Source of the DNA: Crocodylus rhombifer
Lineage: Eukaryota; Chordata; Crocodylia; Crocodylidae
Assembly: GCA_038503035.1 (NCBI GenBank)
Contig: JAVSML010024628.1
Span: 1 to 64,000 of the forward strand
DNA length: 64,000 bases
Direction: 5' to 3'
Below are positions 34,101 through 45,889 of the stretch, in pieces. Below the pieces are notes generated by a model. It was not told the DNA's origin. It searched no databases and worked only from the letters and a program-made list of their open reading frames with translations. The position numbers were made by a program, and so were the translations under genes. Position 1 is the stretch's first letter. Every line of letters starts with the position of its first letter.

Positions 34101-36285
34101 CTTCCTCTATGCTGCTTCCAATGATTTCCTAACATCTGTATGCCAAGCATCCATTTTCTTCTCATTCTAATCTATCTTGCAGACCTATTTCTTTTGCAAG
34201 GAGCAGAAAAGCCAGTGAAGCAGATCACTGTAGCACCATCAGAAGCCCTTTTTCAAAGTAACAGACGAGGAAGTGTAAAATAGGTGTTCCCATTTGTACT
34301 TGTTTTTTGATAGATTAAGGTGGTCTGGGAGGACTACCTTTGCCTCCCAAATAAAGTTTTTTTTTAAATGTGATTGATTTTCACCTTAGAAATCTTAGGA
34401 ACATCAAACGTGATTTTTCCTGATTTTGCTTGGAAATGTGGATCAGGACTTTTCTCAGCCCATCTTTGATGGTGCACAATGTTGAGCATTCTTATCTGTG
34501 TGGGTATTCACCTTACAAAGGCAGGAATAAAAATCAAGACAATTTTCAATAGTCTCCATCTTAATCTAAACACAAAAATTGGATTGGGCTCCTTGGATTG
34601 AATTAGTTGGATGAAACCAGTGTAAATTCCTGTGTGTATACCTTTGTATGTTTAACAAGTCAACTTCGAGTCTTTTTAGTTTTGCCCACACACCCTGGAA
34701 CAGGAATAATTAAATTTGTTGTAATTCACATATTTGTTATTTTTGTGCAATTCTGTGTATGGATGCTCTTATTTTGGATTAAGGATATTCTAATTTTAAT
34801 TCAGCTGTAAACTTCAATAAATTTAGTATCCTGTTTTGATTGTAATTTATCCAAAATGACTGTCAACATACAGATAGGCATTGACCTAGCAAAACTGCAA
34901 ATTACATTAGGTTTAATTCTTCCAGTTGCCATTTAGGGATAAAATTAGCCTCTCTTCTTTCTAGCCTTCACATCTTTTAATTTTCCCACAGTCCATCAAG
35001 CCCCTGGTTGAGAAGCGTCGCCGTGCTCGGATCAATGCCAGCCTGGAGCAGTTGAGAAGACTCCTTCAGCAGAATCCAGAGAAGCAGGTGAAATCAGCCA
35101 TTAGGCTGGGAAAGGGAGGCTAAAAAGTAATCATATTTCACCTTCTTTGTCAGTATCTCAAAACTGTTAGAATTGGAGACAACCCATTGGGGTGCTTCAA
35201 AACTACCAAGGCATGCAGGAGATCAACACTGCCTTCCTGAAATTCACTAGTCTCTGCTTTTCTCCTTCTGTCTGAATGGTATAGGATAATTTTCTAATTG
35301 ACCCCTCTGCCTTTTTGATCCATTTCCCCAGGATGCTAGAGCCCTGTCACGGCTGGAGAAGGCAGAGATCCTGGAGATGACTGTACAACAACTACAGAGA
35401 CTGAAGAAACCAGGTACATTATTTTTATGGGTCCTAATGCTCTCCTACCTCAAGCCATGGGCCAGGGGCTTAGAGAGACAGAGCATGCCTAACATCTTGA
35501 GGGTCTGAGCCTCATAACTGGGTTAGGGAATGGTCAACCACAAGTTGAATCCAGACAGAACTTGGTTTACTACCAGATAGACACACAGAGAGGACCCAGA
35601 TCCCCACTCTTTAGCTCAGGTGTATGCTAGTAACTCCATTACGACCAGTTATGCCCGTGTAAAGCTGCTGCCTCTGCCTTTCTGCCCATTTCCTGTAGGC
35701 GTTCTATTCCTGAGCAGAAGGTATTTGAATTGGTAATACATGGAAGCATGGGAGCAGAGGTGAGGCCCTTACTTAGGAAGGGGAGCTAAAGAATTTCATA
35801 GTTCTTTCTTATACTGACGCTTTCTTCCCCTTCTCTCCTCAGACATAGCTGCTTCCAAGGATGGCCAAGATTTTGCTGCTGGTTACTGCCATTGCCTCAA
35901 TGCTGTCAGCAACTTCTTAAGCTCAGTTGGCTCTTCACTGAATCAAAACATAAAGTCTCAGATCTTGCGTCAGCTGGAGGATGCATCTAAGGTCAGATCC
36001 ACTGGTGCCCCGGACCAGTCTCCCAAAATCTGGCAGCCCCAGGAGGTTAATTTGCCTTCCACTAAGCCACATCTACACCAATCCTCAGCCTTCCTTTGTG
36101 TAACTGCTCCTGCCTTGCTGCCTCCTGGAACCACTATGACCTTGCCAGCTCTAGAAACCCAGTCCTGCCCCAGGGAACAGATGTCTCAAAGTCCTGCTTT
36201 GGGGTCACAGCCACCCCTTCCTCCATCACTCTCCCAGACTCTTATAAACCCCCCTGCCACACTGCAGATGTGGAGACCTTGGTGA
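27968..36285 (+). CDS. HES-family bHLH-Orange transcriptional repressor (HES6/HES8-like)
   Basis: A nuclear DNA-binding repressor of the Hairy/Enhancer-of-split family. Coding exons are 27968-28063, 34992-35087, 35332-35413 and 35843-36285, all GT-AG and in phase, giving 238 codons. The basic region (residues 33-47) has the family proline and KRRRARIN. Helix-loop-helix follows to residue ~90 ([17 protein letters not shown]). The Orange domain lies at about 99-140 ([20 protein letters not shown]). A Pro-rich tail ends in WRPW (235-238), the Groucho/TLE-binding peptide. The four-exon layout with splits inside the bHLH is that of HES genes. Exon 1 is arginine/alanine-rich. Intron 1 (6.9 kb) holds CR1 and MITE remnants. 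Its position between COPS7A and MLF2 has no human counterpart that I know. The subfamily is uncertain: HES6-like basic sequence, possibly the HES8 group retained in non-mammals. Confidence 0.93.
28181..29169. other. Start of HES intron 1, nothing recognised
   Basis: Unique-looking sequence without identifiable repeats or conserved exons. Confidence 0.4.
29170..29817 (-). mobile_element. CR1 LINE 3' fragment in HES intron 1
   Basis: The complement reads the CR1 ORF2 C-terminus ([18 protein letters not shown], then [28 protein letters not shown]). The terminus shows two TCTATGAAA-type units at about 29178-29201. It aligns with 61105-61745 and is fairly young, but 5'-truncated. Confidence 0.9.
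29818..30379. other. Unassigned part of HES intron 1
   Basis: Nothing recognised. Confidence 0.35.
30380..30690 (-). mobile_element. Probable old LINE 3'UTR fragment
   Basis: The - strand orientation resembles the post-ORF2 region of old CR1/L3-type LINEs: 'aggctgttccagaaacacaa' and a stretch around 'tccatttgttcttttgccct'. Support is by pattern only. Confidence 0.35.
30725..31097 (+). mobile_element. CR1 copy with large internal deletion
   Basis: The + strand runs from the RT palm ([20 protein letters not shown], 30848-30916) straight to the last codons of ORF2 and the 3'UTR, ending with two CTATGAAAT units at 31079-31096. Compared with the 61-64 kb copy, about 760 bases are missing at a junction near 30927. 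Confidence 0.85.
31111..31240. repeat. Foldback repeat, 40-bp arms
   Basis: 31111-31150 and 31201-31240 are inverted with 34 of 40 matches. The 50-base loop may pair partly as well. It lies immediately 3' of a CR1 tail. Confidence 0.8.
31293..31340. repeat. Near-perfect palindrome without loop
   Basis: The arms 31298-31316 and 31317-31335 match at 18 of 19 positions about the centre GTAA|TTAC. Pairing continues for five more bases on each side with one mismatch. Confidence 0.85.
31341..32837. other. Unassigned part of HES intron 1
   Basis: No recognisable element or exon. Confidence 0.35.
32838..33145. mobile_element. hAT-type MITE (second family, copy 1)
   Basis: The termini CAGTGGTCTTCAGCC and GGTTGAGAATCACTG are imperfect inverted repeats. 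The body shares 'ttctgttgcaaagaactcag', 'tttgacactatgaattccta', 'gtggcaccc' with 53172-53467. Confidence 0.75.
33161..33424. mobile_element. MITE with GCATCTACATGAG terminal repeats
   Basis: The left end GCATCTACATGAG and right end CTCATGTAGACATGCCC are inverted. The interior repeats CTGTGCAGTARC several times (33241-33390). Related to the elements at 21687 and 22692. Confidence 0.65.
33530..34000 (-). mobile_element. Possible old LINE 3' fragment
   Basis: A - strand segment resembles the CR1/L2-type post-ORF region ('tggcccctaggtctaattct' and flanks). Weak, without a motif that settles it. Confidence 0.3.
34001..34990. other. End of HES intron 1, AT-rich
   Basis: AT-rich unassigned sequence leading to the acceptor at 34990-34991. 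Confidence 0.4.
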
Positions 36286-37055
36286 ACCACAACCTGGAAG
36301 ACTGTCCCCATCAGGTCTACTTATTAAGCCAAAATGGAAAGCGAGGGTGCATGGAGCTACCTTCTCAAGCAAAGGAGGATCTACCCCAATCAACCATGTC
36401 TGGGGCACTGTGAATACCTGCTCCCAGTTCTGCACCTTATTACCACTAATGGAAAGTTGGTACATAGTAAGGGTCTGCTGCAACTGGCTGTTCCCACAGA
36501 TGTTCTAGAACAGGACAGCATCTAATGAACAATTGGCTGGGTCTTCCTGCCTTCCACAGCCAGCACATAGCAGGGCACTCAGCGGGCAGGAACTTCATAG
36601 CCCTAGGCTTTGAGGTGATGCACTGACTGCTATCGTTTGGCCAGTGCTTAGTCCCTGTCAGCATAGCACTGATATTGTTTAAATAGCATGAAGATATTGA
36701 ACAGTATCAGTAAGATCCTGCAGCAGCAAAACCTGAAGTATTACTGCCTTTAGTCTATGCCAAGGAAATTTATGAAAGAATCCTCTGACCCAGCATCTAC
36801 AACAACAAGGGCTGGACTTAACATCCCAGGAGGTCCCTTCCAGCCTTTGTCCCTAGATGTGCTATTTTTTATAATTCACCTTGTAGCCCTTTTGTTATGG
36901 GAGAAAGATAGCTAGTCTCAATATCACCACCCCGCGATGCAGAAAAATGGTTGGAAATTAACTGAAGTTTTTCCCCTGTGATATGTAGGTACCCCCCAGG
37001 ATTCCTCAGCTGATCATAGCAAACCCATAATAAAGACCAGCCAAACGTATTCATT
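36286..37055 (+). terminator. HES gene 3'UTR and poly(A) signal
   Basis: After the stop at 36283-36285 the only good + strand AATAAA in reach is at 37029-37034. The UTR includes a short CR1-tail relic at about 36805-36870 ('gggctggacttaacatccca...'). Confidence 0.55.
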
Positions 37056-37344
37056 TACATATGAAAGTACAGCAGTGCAAAAGGCGGGGGGGTTAAAACA
37101 AAAACACCTAAAACATTTATATCTTGTCATTGAGCATTGTTTCTGAATTAGCACTAGGAGGAAAGGGAATTGGAAAACAAAAGAAATCCATAAGGTTCTC
37201 TCTCAGATCTATTTGCCAAGAAAGTGAAGGGAGGTGTTATTGGAGGGAAGAGGGTTGTTAGGGCAACAGATCTGCAACAGGCAAATCAGTTCCCTCAGGA
37301 CAGATTAAAGAAGCCAAAAAAAATGACCCAACTCCATTTTCTTT

Positions 37345-38742
37345 AGAGCTTTTGTTCCTTTATTCAGTAGACATCTAGTTACAAGTTTCAGAAATTAAAA
37401 AAACTGAGGGAATTGATTGGAAGGAGGGTTCAAGGGGTTACAAACTGGTCCAGCTCTTGTTCTGCTCTACCTCCCATATGCACATCCTTTCACCCTCCCC
37501 ATACTTTAACAGGGAGCAACAGAGGAAGTGGGCTTTCCTCTCACTAAGGGGACTAACAAGGAACCCAGGATAATTTCTTCACAATCATTTCAGTTCCAGA
37601 ACCGGCCAAAGCCAGGCACAGAAGAACTGGACGGGTTGAAAAAAAAAAAACCCATGGTACTGGCCCTTTGTGCCCACCAATACTGGCAGAAGTAATAGAG
37701 CCAAAAGGGAGACTGGAAAAAAGTAAAGGAGAAATTGAGGCAGGGTTATAAACGTGTCCACTGTACAACATCAACATCCCCATGCCTCTAGCAACACCCC
37801 TACTGGGCAAAGAGACTAGTGCAGAGGGTTAGTTGCTTTATTCAATTCTTAAGAGGATGGGGGAGTTTAATATTAAATTCAAAAAGGGTCCAAGCGGTGC
37901 TTTGAAGGGGCTTCATCAGTTTCACTGTCTGTACCTGGGGAAGGTGGCAGAAGAGAAAAGAGAGAAAGCACAAATTAGAGGTGTATGAAAAGGGAGAGCG
38001 CAAACAGAAACCCAACCAACCAAAAACATTGCAATTTAAAATTCAAATTTATGAATCATGCCAAGTTCTAAACCAGACTCCAGCAGACCCTCTTTGGACC
38101 ACTGGAAGGAGGGCAGAAGCCAGCACTTTGAAACCCAAACTCTCACAAAATCCAGTTCATTTATAAAAATAGGTGCAGGTCCTACAGAGAATCTCCCAAA
38201 TTTGATGGAGTGGCATCTGCAAACACTAGCTACTCAGCTTTCTAAAACCTGCTTCTCCATTGCCCTGAACTGTTTAAATCTGCAGCTGCATGTTGAACAA
38301 TACTAGGGGAAGACCACAAATCCCACCCATTCTGAGGCACACATGGAAGAACTTCCGGGGGGGGGGGGGGTAGGTGGAGGCATCTTTGTCAGTCTCCCTC
38401 CCTTTTCATCTTAATAGTCCACACAAAACCCTTCCCCAAACATGGGGTCATCTCACCAATCCCCATGCAGTTTGGAACCATATACTCAAATTTTGAGATT
38501 AGCAAAAATAGGATGCAAAAATAGCAGAGGGAAGGGAGAAGGAGCCTATTACTGGTCCTTAGAGTATGCTCCCCTTCTCTGTTTAACCCTCACCTCAAAG
38601 CACCCCTGTTTGGGATTGTGAAAATGAGATTCAAGGGGATGAGGTAAATCACAGTGGGCAGAGAAAAAAGATAAAACTTACAAGAAAGCATAGGTAGATG
38701 TGGGGGTGATCATACTGCACCCCCACACAGTCTGCTCTGGAT
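37345..38742 (-). terminator. MLF2: MLF2 3'UTR, including a probable 3'UTR intron and poly(A) signal
   Basis: On the - strand, 61 bases after the stop lies a strong donor (GTAAGT, exon edge 38682). A pyrimidine-tracted acceptor (CCCCAG) gives an exon edge at 37934. This implies a 747-base intron entirely in the 3'UTR. AATAAA on the - strand occurs at 37842-37837, giving a short last exon, and again at 37364-37359. The G13 run at 38359-38371 would lie in the intron. Confidence 0.6.
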
Positions 38743-41700
38743 TCACCAGTCATACCGACGGGACTGTCTGGATGGAGAATCCTCAGGACCTTGGATAGCA
38801 AGACGTGTTCCTTCAGTTCGGCGGCCACTGCTGCCTTCATGACGTCGATAATCTAGCCCTCGTTGTGGCCGGTACCGGGATGTCTCTCGTCTCCACTCAT
38901 CATTAAATGCAGCTGCATCATCTACATTGAGGAAGAGAAACAGCTGACTCAGATTGGAGGGCAAGTTAGGATGTGGAGGTCTAGTGAGCAGGGCATAGAC
39001 AGCACTCACTCTCATCCATGTTTATGTAGTCTTGCCTCTCCTCCTGGTCCCCTGTACGATGATTCCTTGAGCGCTGCATGATGTGTGCTCGCTCCCCAAT
39101 GTGGTGCCCAATTGACATTTGCTCTAGGCCACTGTCCGAGTCCCGCACAGTTCGTCTCGTCTCACGGATCTGAGAGTGGAGAGCAGTGCAGAATTAAATC
39201 CTCACCTCACCCTCCCAGTCTCCTCTAGCAGCCTCCAATTCCTCCATGCGGCATCCTAGATGTGTGCCCCCCCCAACGACCACCAAGCTTCTTTCTACTG
39301 CTTTGAGAATGGCAGACATGTCAACAAGGGAGAAACAAACTCCTCACATGGCCTGGGACACAACTCATTGAGTCATGTCCTTTTGAGAACTATGAATCAA
39401 AGCCTGTGAAGAAGTGCTGCAGGCAGCCAGGGTCAAGCAGTGACCAAACCAACTGCCTGGTGCCCTGCCTGGTATTGGGTATGAAAAGACAAGTCTCCTC
39501 ACCCCACCAGGTGCAGAACGCATCTCTGAGGTCTCCTGATAGACTTTGGGGCCATCACCCAGGTTGGAATAAGAGATAACTGTTGAGGAGGTAAATGTCT
39601 GACAGTTGGCACCACTTGTCATATGTTCCTGTAAAAGGTGGAGAAAGCAGAAGGAAAGAGACCAAGAGACATAAAAGATATCAGCTTTTCCTAGGTTTGT
39701 CTACTGGGGTCAAAATAATGCTGAGAGAGCCAACCCCATGGCAAATACATCCTCCCATTAAAGTCAACTTTGTTTTTCTGAAAGGAGGGGTCCATCCTTT
39801 CTCTCTGCATCCCTCTTTGATCCCCGCCCCCTGAGAAGAAAGGCACACCCCATGCCACCTTTCTATTTCTGCATCTGCTCTGCAAAAAGAAGGTTACTCC
39901 CTACACTGTTCCAAGTTGTAGCTGAGGCCATATTTACAGCTAAGGTAGGGGTAATGTCATAGAAGCAGCAATAGCCCTGGTGGGAGAGGTGGAAAATAGG
40001 AGACACTGGATGGCAGAAGTGATGTCAGTGTGTGCTTGTTAATGCAAGAGAAGTTTCAGAGAAGGTTCTTACCATGTTCCCAATCATGTCGTTCATCATT
40101 CCAAACATGTCCATGAAACCACCTGCCTGAGGAAGGGAATGGGTAGAGAGAAGGTAGGAAGGAGGAACAGAGTCAGGTCAGAAGGGCAAGGGGGAAGAAG
40201 AGACGAATGAACAAAGTAAGATGCACAGAAACAACTACTCTAAACTTGGGATTTCTTCCCACCCCAACAGAACAGGCCAGATCTCAGGACTGTAGAGAGC
40301 ACCCCACTCAGTCCCTCCTTCCCAAGATCTCAGACCTTCCAGGTGTAGTGGGGCTCTTTTATCACTCCCCTTATGGATGCTCCTATTTCCCTGTAAGCAT
40401 CCAACTGAGATCAAGTGTTAGCAAAATTTAAAGCCTAGGGTAAACTGAGGCAGCCAGTTCCACAGATTCATGATGCAATATGATAACAACATTAACTTAT
40501 CAGCTTTGGTTTGCTCCCCTCCAATTTAGTTGAGCAGGCTGTTATTAAAGGAATTAAAGGAGTACATGATTCAGGTACTCTTGTTGGCTTTTCTTGTCCC
40601 ATCCATTTTTTTTTTCCCCCAAGTGCTCTTTTTTTATTTTTGACTAAACTATTCTAAGATAAACACTCCATCTTCTCAACCTCTTCACATGGTAGAGACT
40701 CTTGAGAGAGAGATCACTGGAAACCAGAACCATCCCTGTTTCTGCTATATCCTTTTTAGAGAGGTGGCCAGAAAGGAATGCCTTCCAGGTAAGGGAGTCT
40801 CACCAATTTATCTCAGATCACTAGAACAGCACCCAAATTATTTTCCATCTCATTACTGTGTATGCTAAAACTCTGTTGTTTTTTGTGACAGCCACTGCCC
40901 ACTGTGAGCAAAGATTTCTGTTGTTCCTCTTTAATAACGTCCAGGTCATTTCACTGCATGATTACAATGCCCAATTCAGATTTGGCACCTGTCCTTGGAA
41001 CCTAACAAACAGCCCTACTCTGAACTTCACATAGTGCACTGTACCTGTGACTCTCACTCAAGATCCTAATTCCAAAGGTCATGTCTTCTCTTTCTGGACA
41101 TCAGTATACCACTTCTAATTATTATTGTTTGTGGTACTGTACCTCAGCAGAGTCATGGCTGAGATTAGGGCCATATTACAAGTATAAACATTTACGAAGA
41201 CACATTCTCTACTCCAAAAAGCCTGTAAGCCAGAACAGAATAGACAAACAAAGGGTAGGAGGTGAAGAAGAGGCACAGAGAGGAACTAATTCTGGATTCT
41301 AGTTCAGTTCCTGACTCACTGGCCCTCATCCAATAAAGGCCTTCCCCCAAGGAAGACTCTGGTGTCTTTTGTCCTTCCTGTGATCACTGCAACTGGATAG
41401 CTGGTAGCCTCACTTAGAGGTAGCTGCTTTTTAGTTCTGCTGGCTGTACAACTTCAGGATAAAGCTACGTGCTGGCAGGGTTCGAATTATACTTTGACTC
41501 TTTGGGGGGGGGGGGTCTGCAAAAAAAATTAAACCGGTTCATTGATTAACAAGTCCACCTAAGTGAAGGAGAAATCCGATCAGAGACACCCCTCCAGGCT
41601 ATGATTTTCAAGCCTTACAGGGGGCTCTCGTCTCTTATGGGGGGGTCCAACCTCCCCTCCCCCCCCTTAAATTTGCACCTTGTATGCTGGGGAACAGAGT

Positions 41701-42573
41701 CTGGATGCTGCAGTCTGGGGAGGGGCCCCAACCTGCACAGGGAAACTGAAGACTTACCATTCCCAGCATCCCAAAGGGTGAGATGGCTCCTGCCTACAGG
41801 GGGCAATAGAGAAACAAGATGAGAAGTGATTCCTCAGCATTCAATTCCAGGATTATCTCCTTCACAGGAAGCAGAGCAGGGGACACAGCAGCTGCCCAGG
41901 GTTTGAGAGAACCTGCCACACCAACTCCTGTATGTCTCCCCCCAAAAAACAGCTCTGTTCCATGGAGAACAGAGGAGAGAAGTTGCACTTCTAAATTTCT
42001 TCTGGCAACTTAGGCTCTGGGCAACCATGCCCCTCCAAACGCATTGAGGCCATGTAACAGAGCTTTTCAATGAAGGGGTGCACTGCTTCCAGTCCAGGGG
42101 TCTTTTTCCCCTTTCCTCATTCACAAAAGGAGAGTGGCCCACCCTAACTAGAAGCAAGGCTTGGGAAGTAGGGAGGGGAGGGGAGCACAATGGCACCCGG
42201 TATCCTTTCACCTGCATTCTGCGGCTGGCCTGGCGTGCCCCAGGCATGGTCCCATCAGTGATGCTGAGGAACGGGCTGAATCCAAAGCTGCCAGAGAGCA
42301 TGCGGTTCATGTGCTGCCGGTGGATGGCAAAAGGGTCCCTGCAGGAGGGGAAGAAAGGCTGGTGAAGAGGAAACATGAGCCAGCAGAGCTCCAGAGGATC
42401 CATCATGCCCCGGGCCCGGTCCCCGCGACCTCAGCTGGCCGGGAGCCGGGAGCCCAAGCGGGCGGTCTAGCACTGCCTGCCCCAACCCCGCAACAACTCC
42501 TCGTCCACAAGGGTCACACTTACATTGCGAACATGGGGTCCTCGGGCTCGCCATCCCTCATGAACCGGAACAT
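38743..42573 (-). CDS. MLF2: Myeloid leukemia factor 2
   Basis: An MLF1-interacting family protein found in nucleus and cytoplasm. Its molecular role is not settled, with links to chromatin/transcription and to protein-aggregate or nuclear-envelope bleb handling. Coding exons, in transcript order, are 42573-42524, 42338-42212, 41793-41758, 40126-40073, 39628-39503, 39169-39010 and 38921-38743. All are GT-AG and phases agree, giving 243 codons against 248 for human as I recall. Landmarks are the [14 protein letters not shown] start, [16 protein letters not shown] (18-33), a Met/Gly-rich [17 protein letters not shown] (73-89), the conserved core [19 protein letters not shown] (138-156) and the C-terminus [16 protein letters not shown]. 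The gene is convergent with the HES gene, which ends about 0.8 kb away, and its CpG promoter lies at 42.6-43.1 kb. Confidence 0.97.
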
Positions 42574-43110
42574 GCTGCCCTCCGATCAGGGCCGGCTCTG
42601 CAGGGCGGGGCACAGGCGGGCTCAAGGCGCAGCCGAGCCGGGCCCGGCCCGACCCGCAACCCGAGGTCCCCGCACCCGCCTCGGAGTCCGGCGCAGGCCC
42701 CACACCTGCCTCCAGCCGGCGCTCCCCCACAGTGCCGCCCGCCGACCTCGCCGCCTCCCCGGCCCGGCAGGGCTGCACCCCCGTCCGCTCGCCCGCCGTG
42801 CGTGGGGCCCTCAGGCCGCAGCTCCCATGGGGCCGGGGCAATGCACGGGATGCGATCCGCCGCCCCAGCCCCGCTGCTGCTGCCGCCGCCGCCGCCAGGC
42901 CCGGCAGGAAGTGATGCCGCGGCCCGGCCCCGCCTCCCCGGCCGCCCCGGCCCCGGCCCCGGCTGTCGGGCTGTACCGCCCGCCTCGGCCGGGCGCTCCG
43001 GGCTCCCGCCGCCGCCTGCGCCTGCACCTGCTGGGAGCGGCGCTGCGCCGGCCCGGTCCGGGCGGGGCGCCCTGGCTTTATGCTGCCAGGAGGCAGCCCC
43101 GTGAAAACGG
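42574..43110 (-). promoter_or_regulatory. MLF2: CpG-island promoter and 5'UTR of MLF2
   Basis: Very CpG-rich. A 5'UTR acceptor (GCAG at 42601-42598) puts the exon edge at 42597, so a non-coding first exon lies further right. An ETS-type CAGGAAGT (42905-42912) and several GC boxes are present. Long open frames on both strands here reflect composition. Confidence 0.75.
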
Positions 43111-43159
43111 GGAGAAGATGGGACTCATGCCAGGGGCTCCGGCCTAGAGGGTCCCGTCC

Positions 43160-43640
43160 CTCTGCTCACAGGCAGGCTGAGGCCGGATTTGGGGTCAGGG
43201 GGGAGTTTTACCCCCTGGTCAGATTGATACAGACTGGGGGGGGTGCCTTCCTCTGTAGTGGGGAGTGTGACCTCTGCCTGGGATCTCCCGAGCCTGCAGC
43301 GAGTGTAACAACCCTTCAGAGAAGCAGGACGCTGGCTGCTGCAGTTCCCCTGCTTTACCTGTGGCAGGGGGGGTGTTAGGTCTGCCTTGTGTCATTTTAT
43401 GTAGAGTGTAAGTGATGGACAGAAGCAGGGCATTGGTTGCTGTGGTCCCCCTGCTCTACCTGTGGCAGGTGAGGGTGTTATGACATGTGTTGTGTCTGGG
43501 TTGACAGTAGTTTTACTAAGAGGTTAGATTATGGGTTTGTATGGGATGGTTTGGACAGGGGTGATCCTGCCTCAGGCAGGGGCTGGACTAGATGATCTCT
43601 GGAGGTCCCTTCCAGCCCTACTTCTCTATGACTCTATGTA
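43160..43640 (+). mobile_element. CR1 3'-end family member (copy 1 of 3)
   Basis: It ends in 'ggctggactagatgatctctggaggtcccttcc...' plus CTCTATGACTCTATG. The upstream part (GGTCAGATTGATACAGACTGG, 'ttgctgtggtccccctgct') is shared with 60150-60470 and in part with 45890-46110. A partial internal duplication appears around 43310-43470 (AGAAGCAGGACGCTGG / AGAAGCAGGGCATTGG). Confidence 0.75.
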
Positions 43641-43929
43641 TGTGCTCTGAGCTGTGAGGTTGGAGGGAGGGATGGAGGAGTGGGGACCCTCACATGCTGT
43701 ATACCTCCTTTGCATTCCTGCCTGGCTTGGAGGGCTTGCTGTCTTATGGGCCTGAGAAATCAGTGGCCTGTTTATGCCTTAGCATGTGAGAAGAAGTTGT
43801 ACAAATAGGGAATCAGTGCTTGTTATTTGGCTGTGGGCTTAAAAGGTTTTTCAAGCCATTTTAAAGTTATTGCTTAACAAGTCCCCAGTCCTAGAATATG
43901 CTGTGCTGCTGTAACTTTAAAAAGCAGTG

Positions 43930-44215
43930 GAGGGGACTTTGATCAAATAACTACAACAAACCTACCAAGGCTTAACAGGACAAGAAGCAATGGTCTCAAG
44001 TTGCAGCAAGGGCAGTTTAGGTTAGATATCAGGAAAAACGTTCTTACCAAGAGGGTAGTAAAGCATTGGAATGGGCTACCGAGAGTGGTAAAGGTTTTTA
44101 AGACATGAGGGTAGACAGAGCCTTGGCTGGGATGATCTAGTTGGGCATGGTCTTTTGAGCAGGGGGTTGTACTCGATGACCCCCTCAGGTCCCTTCCTCC
44201 CCCCATTTTCTATTA
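43930..44215 (+). mobile_element. CR1 3'-end fragment
   Basis: It contains 'ggacaagaagcaatggtctc', 'ggttagatatcaggaaaaac', 'gaatgggctaccgagagtgg' and the tail 'gggggttgtactcgatgacc', all CR1 C-terminus/3'UTR landmarks in order. Confidence 0.8.
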
Positions 44216-44219
44216 TTTT

Positions 44220-44660
44220 TATACACACACACCTCTGGATGGGAAGATAATGGGGAGCTCCAAAGGAAATGTACAAATGCATGTCTAATATAAATACATC
44301 ACAGGCATGCCCCCATATATGAAATGTAGAACACATGCAAATGGGCACACGCCAAACACAAAGGCTCTGTGTACAGAAACACATGCATACATGCACGCAA
44401 ACATACACATACTGACTCTTGCATAATACAAAGCTCAACATTTGACACCATGTTCACCCAATAATAGTCATCCAAAACTGCAAATTCTCACTGCCAATGG
44501 ACCACCGAAACAAACACTCCCATCAACACATACAAACCACAAACAAGCACAGAGCTCAAATACATGCATGCTCATACAGAGACACACAAAACCCTGCATC
44601 GTACATATGCATATACCAAAAAAATCCACACATGCATACATGCCTTCCCCTATCACCATG
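44220..44660. repeat. CA-rich degenerate simple sequence
   Basis: Dominated by ACACA, CATGCA and ACATACA words on the + strand. Probably an eroded microsatellite. Confidence 0.65.
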
Positions 44661-45389
44661 CAAACATATCACACTTTGTTCCCAAACAGAGCTGTATTAC
44701 ATAACCCAAGTACCTCCCTATTTTTGCTTGTCTGATTAGGATGTCAAATCTGAAAAAGGAAAGAAATATTCTGCTTAAAGCCAGCTTTAAGGAAAGATCA
44801 GGGTTCTCAGGCAACAGACGCACTTAGGATCTTGTTGCATGGGACTCTTACCATGTGTTTCATTTACAGGTAGAACATAGTAAGCATTACCGTGCTGCAT
44901 TAAAAGTTCTAGAACGCATGCTGAGCAGTCACACAGCAGTACTCACTGCAGTCTCTGAGCCTGCATGTTTCATAGGGCACTCTAGTGAGCCAGGTCTCTG
45001 CTCCTGGCAGTGGGTGGAGAGAGGCATGGGAAATTGATCCCAGGAGTGAGTGCTACCCCTGCTGTTGAGTCTTGCCAGTACCCTGGGACTGCCTCCGCTT
45101 TGTAACTGGTGTGATCAGCAGACTGTGGGTCCCAGCCCTGGGGCCACAGATTGCTTGTCTCACTTACATGGAGCCCCATGGATGGTGGCAAAACACGTAC
45201 CACTCAATCTGGAGATACACCTCCTGTGAAAAGTCCTAACTTCTGTGATATGAGCGCACTCAGCATGTGCTTTACTGTTTGAACATATGGAAGTTCACAT
45301 TGTAAATGCAGTTAACACATCCTAAATATGTGACAAAGCCCTTATAATCCTTGGGAAAGGAAGTCTTTAGTATGGAATCCTGTGGATAT
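44661..45389. other. Unassigned intergenic sequence
   Basis: No recognisable exon or repeat. Confidence 0.4.
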
Positions 45390-45889
45390 AAAGGTTGAAC
45401 TATCACATCCAGGCCATGTGAGAAGCAAGGGAAGTCACAGACAGACATGGAAGGAATACAACAGGATATAACAAACGTGTAACAAATAAGAAGTAGAGAG
45501 TCATGGACATGGCATGGGAGCGCAAGTAGTAATCAAGATAGAGAATAATAAATAGGACCAGGGAGGAGGGCCCAGAAGAGCAGGAAGAACCATAGATAAG
45601 ATGTGGAAGGAATCACAGCTGGCATAAAGGGAAGTTCATAGATGGGAGATAGGTAAGTCATACCGAAGATGCAGGGAGCAGACAGATGGGAGGAAGGCAG
45701 AAGCAATCTCAGATTGGACACAGGGTAGTCACAGGTAAGACACAGGGGGAATCACAGGTGAGACATGGGAGCCACAGCTGGGATGCTGAGGAAATCTCAG
45801 ATGGAAGATGGCAAGAGTGGCACATAGAACATGAGGGGAATCGCAGGGAACAAACTGCTCTTATAGCTTTGCAGCAGCAGGATATTAAC

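Noticed and set aside
42161..43147. 328-codon + strand open frame over the MLF2 promoter
   Set aside because: It overlaps MLF2 exons 1 and 2 in antisense and the CpG island. The Pro/Arg/Ala-rich translation reflects composition.
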